Part shown: positions 53,061 to 64,000 of the stretch, in pieces
Layout: each line of letters starts with the position of its first letter
Numbering within the stretch: the stretch's first letter is position 1
NCBI GenBank assembly: GCA_027186245.1
Contig: CP114483.1
Coordinates: 15,892,220-15,956,219 of the forward strand
DNA: 64,000 nt
Direction of reading: 5' to 3'
Origin: Coriaria nepalensis
Taxonomy: Eukaryota > Streptophyta > Magnoliopsida > Cucurbitales > Coriariaceae
Notes under the pieces: generated by a model
Seen by the model: only the letters and a program-made list of their open reading frames with translations
Told to the model about the DNA's origin: nothing
The model's database searches: none
Position numbers and translations under genes: made by a program

Positions 53061-55957
53061 CATGACTTTCGTGCATAACTTGCAGTTAATCTATTGAAGG
53101 CTACTATACATTTACTTAGCGTTAAAATCATGTCATTGAGGCTCTTCTAGTCATTAAATCATTATAAATGAATTCGAACGAATTATATTTTTGCCCTTCA
53201 AACATGATTTTCTTACATAACCTGCAATTAATCTATTGAATACAACAATGCATTATTTTAGCCTTAAAGAGCATATCATTCAGTCTTTTCACATCATTAA
53301 ATTGTTTGAAAGCACTTCGAACTAGTTCTATTTTCGCATTTAAAACACGACTTTCATGCATAACTTGCAATTGATCTACTGAAGGAAACTATGCATTTTT
53401 TTAGTGTTAAAGTCATATTATTGCATCTCTTTTACTCATTAAATCATTCTAAATCACTTCAGACGAAATTCACCTTTTAAACATGACTTTCGTGCATAAC
53501 TTGCAGTTAATCTATTGAAGGCTACTATACATTTACTTAGCGTTAAAATCATGTCATTGAGGCTCTTCTAGTCATTAAATCATTGTAAATGAATTCGAAC
53601 GAATTATATTTTTGCCCTTCAAAAATTATTTTCTTACATAACCTGCAATTAATCTATTGAATACAACAATGCATTATTTTAGCCTTAAAGAGCATATCAT
53701 TCAGTCTTTTCAGATCATTAAATTGTTTGAAAGCACTTCGAACTAGTTCTATTTTCGCAATTAAAACACGACTTTCATGCATAACTTGCAATTGATCTAC
53801 TGAAGGCAACTATGCATTTTTTTAGTGTTAAAGTCATATTATTGCATCTCTTTTACTCATGAAATCATTCTAAATCACTTCAGACGAAATTCACCTTTTA
53901 AACATGACTTTCGTGCATAACTTGCAGTTGATCTATTGAAGGCAACTATACATTTACTTAGCGTTAAAATCATGTCATTGAGGCTCTTCTAGTCATTAAA
54001 TCATTATAAATGAATTCGAACGAATTATATTTTTGCCATTCAAAAATGATTTTCTTACATAACCTGCAATTAATCAATTGAATACAACAATGCATTATTT
54101 TAGCCTTAAAGAGCATATCATTCAGTCTTTTCACATCATTAAATTGTTTGAAAGCACTTCGAACTAGTTCTATTCTCGCATTTAAGACACGACTTTCATG
54201 CATGACTTTCAATTGATCTACTGAAGGCAACTATGCATTTTTTTAGTGTTAAAGTCATATTATTGCATCTCTTTTACTCATTAAATCATTCTAAATCACT
54301 TCAGACGAAATTCACCTTTTAAACATGACTTTCGTGCATAACTTGCAGTTGATCTACTGAAGGCAACTATACATTTACTTAGCGTTAAAATCATGTCATT
54401 GAGGCTCTTCTAGTCATTAAATCATTATAAATGAATTCGAACGAATTATATTTTTGCCCTTCAAATATGATTTTCTTACATAACCTGCAATTAATCTATT
54501 GAATACAACAATGCATTATTTTAGCCTTAAAGAGCATATCATTCAGTCTTTTCAAATCATTAAATTGTTTGAAAGCACTTCGAACTAGTTCCATTTTCGC
54601 ATTTAAAACACGACTTTCATGCATAACTTGCAATTGATCTACTGAAGGCAACTATGCATTTTGTTAGTGTTAAAGTCATATTATTGCATCTCTTTTACTC
54701 ATTAAATCATTCTAAATCACTTCAGACGAAATTCACCTTTTAAACATGAGTTTCGTGCATAACTTGCAGTTGATCTACTGAAGGCAACTATACATTTACT
54801 TAGCGTTAAAATCATGTCATTGAGGCTCTTCTAGTCATTAAATCATTATAAATGAATTTGAACGAATTATATTTTTGCCCTTCAAACATGATTTTCTTAC
54901 ATAACCTGCAATTAATCTATTGAAGACAACAATGCATTATTTTAGCCTTAAAGAGCATATCATTCAGTCTTTTTAGATCATTAAATTGTTTGAAAGCACT
55001 TCGAACTACTTCTATTTTCGCATTTAAAACACGACTTTCATGCATGACTTTCAATTGATCTACTGAAGGCAACTATGCATTTTTTTAGTGTTAAAGTCAT
55101 ATTATTGCATCTCTTTTACTCATTAAATCATTCTAAATCACTTCATACGAAATTAACCTTTTAAACATGACTTTCGTGCATAACTTGCAGTTGATCTATT
55201 GACGGCAACTATACATTTACTTAGCGTTAAAATCATGTCATTGAGGCTCGTCTAGTCATTAAATCATTATAAATGAATTCGAACGAATTATATTTTTGCC
55301 CTCCAAAAATGATTTTCTTACATAACCTGCAATTAGTCTATTGAATACAACAATGCATTATTTTAGCCTTAAAGAGCATATCATTCAGTCTTTTCAGATC
55401 ATTAAATTGTTTGAAAGCACTCCGAACTAGTTCTATTTTCGCATTTAAAACACGACTTTCATGCATAACTTGCAATTGATCTACTGAAGGCAACTATGCA
55501 TTTTTTTAGTGTTAAAGTCATATTATTGCATCTCTTTTACTCATTAAATCATTCTAAATCACTTCAGTCGAAATTCACCTTTTAAACATGACTTTCCTGC
55601 ATAAATTGTAGTTGATCTATTGAAGGCAACTATACATTTACTTAGCGTTAAAATCATGTCATTGAGGCTCTTCTAGTTATTAAATCAATATAAATGAATT
55701 CGAACGAATTATATTTTTGCCCTTCAAACATGATTTTCTTACATAACCTGCAATTAATCTATTGAATACAACAATGCATTATTTTAGCCTTAAAGAGCAT
55801 ATCATTCAGTCTTTTCAAATCATTAAATTGTTTGAAAGCACTTCGAACTAGTTCTTTTTTCGCATTTAAAACACGACTTTCATGCATAACTTGCAATTGA
55901 TCTACTGAAGGCAACTATGCATTTTTTTAGTGTTAAAGTCATATTATTGCATCTCTT
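52590..55957 (-). repeat. 8-monomer HOR, copy 1 (about 3368 bp)
   Basis: Rare landmarks repeat once at 3368 bp, eight times 421. These include cattgtaaat (53581 and 56949), gaaccag (near 52899 and 56267), the ttgccattc variant, and a stop-lacking subunit C (aatcaattg, 54072 and 57440). The start is approximate: upstream the two copies differ (agacacgac and attgaatt here, aaacacgac and ttcaaatc in the other). Confidence 0.8.
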
Positions 55958-58900
55958 TTACTCATTAAATCATTCTAAATCACTTCAGTCGAAATTCACC
56001 TTTTAAACATGACTTTCCTGCATAACTTGTAGTTGATCTATTGAAGGCAACTATACATTTACTTAGCGTTAAAATCATGTCATTGAGGCTCTTCTAGTTA
56101 TTAAATCAATATAAATGAATTCGAACGAATTATATTTTTGCCCTTCAAACATGATTTTCTTACATAACCTGCAATTAATCTATTGAATACAACAATGCAT
56201 TATTTTAGCCTTAAAGAGCATATCATTCAGTCTTTTCAGATCATTAAATTGTTTGAAAGCACTTCGAACCAGTTCTATTTTCGCATTTAAGACACGACTT
56301 TCATGCATAACTTGCAATTGATCTACTGAAGGCAACTATGCATTTTTTTAGGGTTAAAGTCATATTATTGCATCTCTTTTACTCATTAAATCATTCTAAA
56401 TCACTTCAGTCGAAATTCACCTTTTAAACATGACTTTCGTGCATAACTTGCAGTTAATCTATTGAAGGCTACTATACATTTACTTAGCGTTAAAATCATG
56501 TCATTGAGGCTCTTCTAGTCATTAAATCATTATAAATGAATTCGAACGAATTATATTTTTGCCCTTCAAACATGATTTTCTTACATAACCTGCAATTAAT
56601 CTATTGAATACAACAATGCATTATTTTAGCCTTAAAGAGCATATCATTCAGTCTTTTCACATCATTAAATTGTTTGAAAGCACTTCGAACTAGTTCTATT
56701 TTCGCATTTAAAACACGACTTTCATGCATAACTTGCAATTGATCTACTGAAGGAAACTATGCATTTTTTTAGTGTTAAAGTCATATTATTGCATCTCTTT
56801 TACTCATTAAATCATTCTAAATCACTTCAGACGAAATTCACCTTTTAAACATGACTTTCGTGCATAACTTGCAGTTAATCTATTGAAGGCTACTATACAT
56901 TTACTTAGCGTTAAAATCATGTCATTGAGGCTCTTCTAGTCATTAAATCATTGTAAATGAATTCGAACGAATTATATTTTTGCCCTTCAAAAATTATTTT
57001 CTTACATAACCTGCAATTAATCTATTGAATACAACAATGCATTATTTTAGCCTTAAAGAGCATATCATTCAGTCTTTTCAGATCATTAAATTGTTTGAAA
57101 GCACTTCGAACTAGTTCTATTTTCGCATTTAAAACACGACTTTCATGCATAACTTGCAATTGATCTACTGAAGGCAACTATGCATTTTTTTAGTGTTAAA
57201 GTCATATTATTGCATCTCTTTTACTCATGAAATCATTCTAAATCACTTCAGAGGAAATTCACCTTTTAAACATGACTTTCGTGCATAACTTGCAGTTGAT
57301 CTACTGAAGGCAACTATACATTTACTTAGCGTTAAAATCATGTCATTGAGGCTCTTCTAGTCATTAAATCATTATAAATGAATTCGAACGAATTATATTT
57401 TTGCCATTCAAAAATGATTTTCTTACATAACCTGCAATTAATCAATTGAATACAACAATGCATTATTTTAGCCTTAAAGAGCATATCATTCAGTCTTTTC
57501 ACATCATTAAATTGTTTGAAAGCACTTCGAACTAGTTCTATTTTCGCATTTAAGACACGACTTTCATGCATGACTTTCAATTGATCTACTGAAGGCGACT
57601 ATGAATTTTTTTAGTGTTAAAGTCATATTATTGCATCTCTTTTACTCATTAAATCATTCTAAATCACTTCAGACGAAATTCACCTTTTAAACATGACTTT
57701 CGTGCATAACTTGCAGTTGATCTACTGAAGGCAACTATACATTTACTTAGCGTTAAAATCATGTCATTGAGGCTCTTCTAGTCATTAAATCATTATAAAT
57801 GAATTCGAACGAATTATATTTTTGCCCTTCAAATATGATTTTCTTACATAACCTGCAATTAATCTATTGAATACAACAATGCATTATTTTAGCCTTAAAG
57901 AGCATATCATTCAGTCTTTTCAAATCATTAAATTGTTTGAAAGCACTTCGAACTAGTTCCATTTTCGCATTTAAAACACGACTTTCATGCATAACTTGCA
58001 ATTGATCTACTGAAGGCAACTATGCATTTTGTTAGTGTTAAAGTCATATTATTGCATCTCTTTTACTCATTAAATCATTCTAAATCACTTCAGACGAAAT
58101 TCACCTTTTAAACATGAGTTTCGTGCATAACTTGCAGTTGATCTACTGAAGGCAACTATACATTTACTTAGCGTTAAAATCATGTCATTGAGGCTCTTCT
58201 AGTCATTAAATCATTATAAATGAATTTGAACGAATTATATTTTTGCCCTTCAAACATGATTTTCTTACATAACCTGCAATTAATCTATTGAAGACAACAA
58301 TGCATTATTTTAGCCTTAAAGAGCATATCATTCAGTCTTTTTAGATCATTAAATTGTTTGAAAGCACTTCGAACTACTTCTATTTTCGCATTTAAAACAC
58401 GACTTTCATGCATGACTTTCAATTGATCTACTGAAGGCCACTATGCATTTTTTTAGTGTTAAAGTCATATTATTGCATCTCTTTTACTCATTAAATCATT
58501 CTAAATCACTTCATACGAAATTAACCTTTTAAACATGACTTTCGTGCATAACTTGCAGTTGATCTATTGACGGCAACTATACATTTACTTAGCGTTAAAA
58601 TCATGTCCTTGAGGCTCGTCTAGTCATTAAATCATTATAAATGAATTCGAACGAATTATATTTTTGCCCTCCAAAAATGATTTTCTTACATAACCTGCAA
58701 TTAGTCTATTGAATACAACAATGCATTATTTTAGCCTTAAAGAGCATATCATTCAGTCTTTTCAGATCATTAAATTGTTTGAAAGCACTCCGAACTAGTT
58801 CTATTTTCGCATTTAAAACACGACTTTCATGCATAACTTGCAATTGATCTACTGAAGGCAACTATGCATTTTTTTAGTGTTAAAGTCATATTATTGCATC

Positions 58901-59325
58901 TCTTTTACTCATTAAATCATTCTAAATCACTTCAGTCGAAATTCACCTTTTAAACATGACTTTTCTGCATAAATTGTAGTTGATCTATTGAAGGCAACTA
59001 TACATTTACTTAGCGTTAAAATCATGTCATTGAGGCTCTTCTAGTTATTAAATCAATATAAATGAATTCGAACGAATTATATTTTTGCCCTTCAAACATG
59101 ATTTTCTTACATAACCTGCAATTAATCTATTGAATACAACAATGCGTTATTTTAGCCTTAAAGAGCATATCATTCAGTCTTTTCAAATCATTAAATTGTT
59201 TGAAAGCACTTCGAACTAGTTCTTTTTTCGCATTTAAAACACGACTTTCATGCATAACTTGCAATTGATCTACTGAAGGCAACTATGCATTTTTTTAGTG
59301 TTAAAGTCATATTATTGCATCTCCT
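55958..59325 (-). repeat. 8-monomer HOR, copy 2 (about 3368 bp)
   Basis: Second copy of the block starting near 52590. Differences are scattered, for example cagaggaaatt near 57252 against cagacgaaatt, ctatgaattt near 57599 against ctatgcattt, and gtccttgagg near 58605. The match fades near 59325, where cagtcgaaatt is replaced by cagacgaaatt. Its first monomer is the same type as the end of partial HOR copy 5, so this octamer carries part of the 10-monomer HOR. Confidence 0.8.
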
Positions 59326-59339
59326 TTTCTCATTAAATC

Positions 59340-62300
59340 ATTCTAAATCACTTCAGACGAAATTCACCTTTTAAACATGACTTCCGTGCATAACTTGCAG
59401 TTGATCTACTGAAGGCAACAATACATTTACTTAGCGTTAAAATCATGTCATTGAGGCTCTTCTAGTCATTAAATCTTTATAAATGAATTCGAACGAATTA
59501 TATTTTTGTCCTTCAAACATGATTTTCTTACATAACCTGCAATTAATCTATTGAAGACAACAATGCATTATTTTGGCCTTAAAGAGCATATCATTCAGTC
59601 TTTTCAGATCATTAAATTGTTTGAAAGCACTTCGAACTAGTTCTATTTTCGCATTTAAAACACGACTTTCATGCATGACTTGCAATTGATCTACTGAAGG
59701 CAACTATGCATTTTTTTAGTGTTAAAGTCATATTATTGCATCTCTTTTACTCATTAAATCATTCTAAATCACTTCATACGAAATTAACCTTTTAAACATG
59801 ACTTTCGTGCATAACTTGCAGTTGATCTATTGAAGGCAACTATACGTTTACTTAGCGTTAGAATCATGTCATTGAGGCTCTTCTAGTCATTCAATCATTA
59901 TAAATGAATTCGAACGAATTATATTTTTGCCCTCCAAAAATGATTTTCTTACATAACCTGCAATTAATCTATTGAATACAACAATTCATTATTTTACCCT
60001 TAAAGAGCATATCATTCAGTCTTTTCAGATCATTAAATTGTTTGTAAGCACTCCGAACTAGTTCTATTTTCGCATTTAAAACACGACTTTCATGCATAAC
60101 TTGCAATTGATCTACTGAAGGCAACTAGGCATTTTTTTAGTGTTAAAGTCATGTTATTGCATCTCCTTTACTCATTAAATCATTCTAAATCACTTCAGTC
60201 GAAATTCACCTTTTAAACATGACTTTCGTGCATAACTTGTAGTTGATCTATTGAAGGCACCTATACATTTACTTAGCGTAAAAATCATGTCATTGAGGCT
60301 CTTCTAGTCATTCAATCAATATAAATGAATTCGAACGAATTATATTTTTGCCCTTCAAACATGATTTTCTTACATAACCTGCAATTAATCTATTGAATAC
60401 AACAATGCATTATTTTAGCCTTAAAAAGCATATCATTCAGTCTTTTCAAATCATTAAATTGTTTGAAAGCACTCCGAACTAGTTCTATTTTCGCATTTAA
60501 AACACGACTTTCATGCATAACTTGCAATTGATCTACTGAAGGCAACTATGCATTTTTTTAGTGTTAAAGTCATATTATTGCATCTCTTTTACTCATTAAA
60601 TCATTCTAAATCACTTCAGACGAAATTCACCTTTTAAACATGACTTTCGTGCATAACTTGCAGTTGATCTACTGAAGGCAACTATACATTTACTTAGCGT
60701 TAAAATCATGTCATTGAGGCTCTTCTAGTCATTAAATCATTATAAATGAATTCGAACGAATTATATTTTTGCCCTTCAAACATGATTTTCTGACATAACC
60801 TGCAATTAATCTACTGAAGACAACAATGCATTATTTTAGCCTTAAAGAGCATATCATTCAGTCTTTTTAGATCATTAAATTGTTTGAAAGCACTTCGAAC
60901 TACTTCTATTTTCGCATTTAAAACACGACTTTCATGCATGACTTGCAATTGATCTACTGAAGGCAACTATGCATTTTTTTAGTGTTAAAGTCATATTATT
61001 GCATCTCTTTTACTCATTAAATCATTCTAAATCACTTCATACGAAATTAACCTTTTAAACATGACTTTCGTGCATAACTTGCAGTTGATCTATTGAAGGC
61101 AACTATACGTTTACTTAGCGTTAGAATCATGTCATTGAGGCTCTTCTAGTCATTCAATCATTATAAATGAATTCGAACGAATTATATTTTTGCCCTCCAA
61201 AAATGATTTTCTTACATAACCTGCAATTAATCTATTGAATACAACAATTCATTATTTTACCCTTAAAGAGCATATCATTCAGTCTTTTCAGATCATTAAA
61301 TTGTTTGTAAGCACTCCGAACTAGTTCTATTTTCGCATTTAAAACACGACTTTCATGCATAACTTGCAATTGATCTACTGAAGGCAACTAGGCATTTTTT
61401 TAGTGTTAAAGTCATGTTATTGCATCTCCTTTACTCATTAAATCATTCTAAATCACTTCAGTCGAAATTCACCTTTTAAACATGACTTTCGTGCATAACT
61501 TGTAGTTGATCTATTGAAGGCACCTATACATTTACTTAGCGTAAAAATCATGTCATTGAGGCTCTTCTAGTCATTCAATCAATATAAATGAATTCGAACG
61601 AATTATATTTTTGCCCTTCAAACATGATTTTCTTACATAACCTGCAATTAATCTATTGAATACAACAATGCATTATTTTAGCCTTAAAAAGCATATCATT
61701 CAGTCTTTTCAAATCATTAAATTGTTTGAAAGCACTCCGAACTAGTTCTATTTTCGCATTTAAAACACGACTTTCATGCATAACTTGCAATTGATCTACT
61801 GAAGGCAACTATGCATTTTTTTAGTGTTAAAGTCATATTATTGCATCTCTTTTACTCATTAAATCATTCTAAATCACTTCAGACGAAATTCACCTTTTAA
61901 ACATGACTTTCGTGCATAACTTGCAGTTGATCTACTGAAGGCAACTATACATTTACTTAGCGTTAAAATCATGTCATTGAGGCTCTTCTAGTCATTAAAT
62001 CATTATAAATGAATTCGAACGAATTATATTTTTGCCCTACAAACATGATTTTCTGACATAACCTGCAATTAATCTACTGAAGACAACAATGCATTATTTT
62101 AGCCTTAAAGAGCATATCATTCAGTCTTTTTAGATCATTAAATTGTTTGAAAGCACTTCGAACTACTTCTATTTTCGCATTTAAAACACGACTTTCATGC
62201 ATGACTTTCAATTGATCTACTGAAGGCGACTATGCATTTTTTTAGTGTTAAAGTCATATTATTGCATCTCTTTTACTCATTAAATCATTCCAAATCACTT

Positions 62301-64000
62301 CATACGAAATTAACCTTTTAAACATGACTTTCGTGCATAACTTGCAGTTGATCTATTGAAGGCAACTATACGTTTACTTAGCGTTAAAATCATGTCATTG
62401 AGGCTCTTCTAGTCATTAAATCATTATAAATGAATTCGAACGAATTATATTTTTGCCCTCCAAAACTGATTTTCTTACATAACCTGCAATTAATCTATTG
62501 AATACAACAATGCATTATTTTACCCTTAAAGAGCATATCATTCAGTCTTTTCAGATCATTAAATTGTTTGTAAGCACTCCGAACTAGTTCTATTTTCGCA
62601 TTTAAAACACGACTTTCATGCATAACTTGCAATTGATCTACTGAAGGCAACTAGGCATTTTTTTAGTGTTAAAGTCATATTATTGCATCTCTTTTACTCA
62701 TTAAATCATTCTAAATCACTTCAGTCGAAATTCACCTTTTAGACATGACTTTCGTGCATAACTTGTAGTTGATCTATTGAAGGCAACTATAGATTTACTT
62801 AGCGTTAAAATCATGTCATTGAGGCTCTTCTAGTCATTAAATCAATACAAATGAATTCGAACGAATTTTATTTTTGCCCTTCAAACATGATTTTCTTACA
62901 TAACCTGCAATTAATCTATTGAATACAACAATGCATTATTTTAGCCTTAAAGAGCATATCATTCAGTCTTTTCAGATTATTAAATTGTTTGAAAGCACTC
63001 CGAACTAGTTCTAATTTCGCATTTAAAATACGACTTTCATGCATAACTCGCAATTGATCTACTGAAGGCAACTATGCATTTTTTTAGTGTTAAAGTCATA
63101 TTATTGCATCTCTTTTACTCATTAAATCATTCTAAATCACTTCAGACGAAATTCACCTTTTAAACATGACTTTCGTGCATAACTTGTAGTTGATCTATTG
63201 AAGGCAACTATAGATTTACTTAGCGTTAAAATCATGTCATTGAGGCTCTTCTAGTCATTAAATCAATACAAATGAATTCGAACGAATTTTATTTTTGCCC
63301 TTCAAACATGATTTTCTTACATAACCTGCAATTAATCTATTGAATACAACAATGCATTATTTTAGCCTTAAAGAGCATATCATTCAGTCTTTTCAGATCA
63401 TTAAATTGTTTGTAAGCACTCCGAACTAGTTCTATTTTCGCATTTAAAACACGACTTTCATGCATAACTTGCAATTGATCTACTGAAGGCAACTAGGCAT
63501 ATTTTTAGTGTTAAAGTCATATTATTGCATCTCTTTTACTCATTAAATCATTCCAAATCACTTCATACGAAATTAACCTTTTAAACATGACTTTCGTGCA
63601 TAACTTGCAGTTGATCTATTGAAGGCAACTATACGTTTACTTAGCGTTAAAATCATGTCATTGAGGCTCTTCTAGTCATTAAATCATTATAAATGAATTC
63701 GAACGAATTATATTTTTGCCCTCCAAAACTGATTTTCTTACATAACCTGCAATTAATCTATTGAATACAACAATGCATTATTTTACCCTTAAAGAGCATA
63801 TCATTCAGTCTTTTCAGATCATTAAATTGTTTGTAAGCACTCCGAACTAGTTCTATTTTCGCATTTAAAACACGACTTTCATGCATAACTTGCAATTGAT
63901 CTACTGAAGGCAACTAGGCATTTTGTTAGTGTTAAAGTCATATTATTGCATCTCTTTTACTCATTAAATCATTCTAAATCACTTCAGACGAAATTCACCT
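59340..64000 (-). repeat. 3-monomer HOR (1263 bp), to window end
   Basis: The rare tatacgttta occurs at 59841, 61104, 62367 and 63630, three steps of exactly 1263 bp (3 x 421). Other marks keep the period, such as ttttaccctt, tttgtaagcac and actaggcat. Between 62367 and 63630 the internal order changes: tatagattta occurs twice in neighbouring monomers (near 62789 and 63210). The last trimer is thus a variant made by a single-monomer duplication and loss. The block runs off the window. Confidence 0.85.

Larger units (their letters stand above)
32852..64000 (-). repeat. Right satellite array, about 74 reverse-strand monomers of 421 bp
   Basis: The reverse complement of the left-hand monomer is repeated from the gap to the window end. 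The landmark acatgact occurs at 32852 and again at 63585. That is 30733 bp, exactly 73 times 421, so there is no net length change over 73 monomers. Only the 421-bp class (ccttttaaacatg on the + strand) was seen here; the 420-bp class is absent. The block is organised in HORs of 10, then 8, then 3 monomers, listed separately. No gene or unique sequence is present. Confidence 0.97.

Noticed and set aside
53970..54230. Reverse-strand open frames of 86 and 80 codons here and at 57338-57580
   Set aside because: These are copies of the same satellite segment, duplicated by the 3368-bp HOR. The frame opens because aatctattg became aatcaattg. There is no sign of a real gene.
1..64000. CRISPR array or other prokaryotic repeat system
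   Set aside because: There are no short identical repeats separated by unique spacers of constant length. Whole 421-bp units are repeated with gradual variation, and no cas-like gene is present.
32852..64000. Large palindrome or hairpin around the gap
   Set aside because: The two sides share the satellite but not the same monomer variants or HORs, so they are not mirror copies of one another. The inverted arrangement is best treated as an unresolved contig join.
1..64000. Assignment to a named insect satellite, such as the 142-bp EcoRI satellite type of darkling beetles
   Set aside because: Subunit length near 142 bp, high A+T content and the EcoRI site are reminiscent, but I cannot compare sequences here. 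A similarity search of the monomer consensus against satellite collections would decide; strong identity over a full subunit would support it.

Overview
The whole 64 kb window is one AT-rich tandem satellite array with no recognisable gene. One monomer, counted at 421-840, is about 30% G+C. The repeat unit is about 421 bp, which gives roughly 152 monomers. I see no single-copy DNA, transposon, RNA gene or CRISPR array. This points to pericentromeric or centromeric heterochromatin of a eukaryote, but the sequence alone does not let me name the species or the satellite family.

Layout. From 1 to 32751 the monomers read on the + strand. From 32752 to 32851 there are exactly 100 Ns, an assembly gap. 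From 32852 to 64000 the same satellite reads on the - strand, so the two blocks converge on the gap. The left block is a patchwork. From 1 to 24 kb, 420-bp and 421-bp monomer types are mixed, with local dimers and multi-kilobase duplicated segments at offsets of 3362, 3364 and 4627 bp. From 24 to 32.7 kb a more divergent subfamily appears. The right block is regular. It holds a 10-monomer higher-order repeat (HOR) of 4210 bp in three regular copies, a fourth copy enlarged to 5894 bp, and a partial fifth. An 8-monomer HOR (3368 bp, two copies) and a 3-monomer HOR (1263 bp, to the window end) follow.

Fine structure. Each 421-bp monomer is itself made of three diverged subunits of about 136, 143 and 142 bp, called A, B and C here. 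The present unit therefore looks like an old trimer that later became the unit of amplification. Repetition is visible at three levels: about 140 bp, 421 bp, and 1.26-4.2 kb.

Nothing here forms a coding or defence system. The open frames of 60-95 codons are by-products of single-base changes in individual monomers and are not annotated as genes. The most useful observations are the nested repeat architecture, a readable history of nested duplications in the enlarged HOR copy, and the inversion at the gap, which could be a contig-orientation error.
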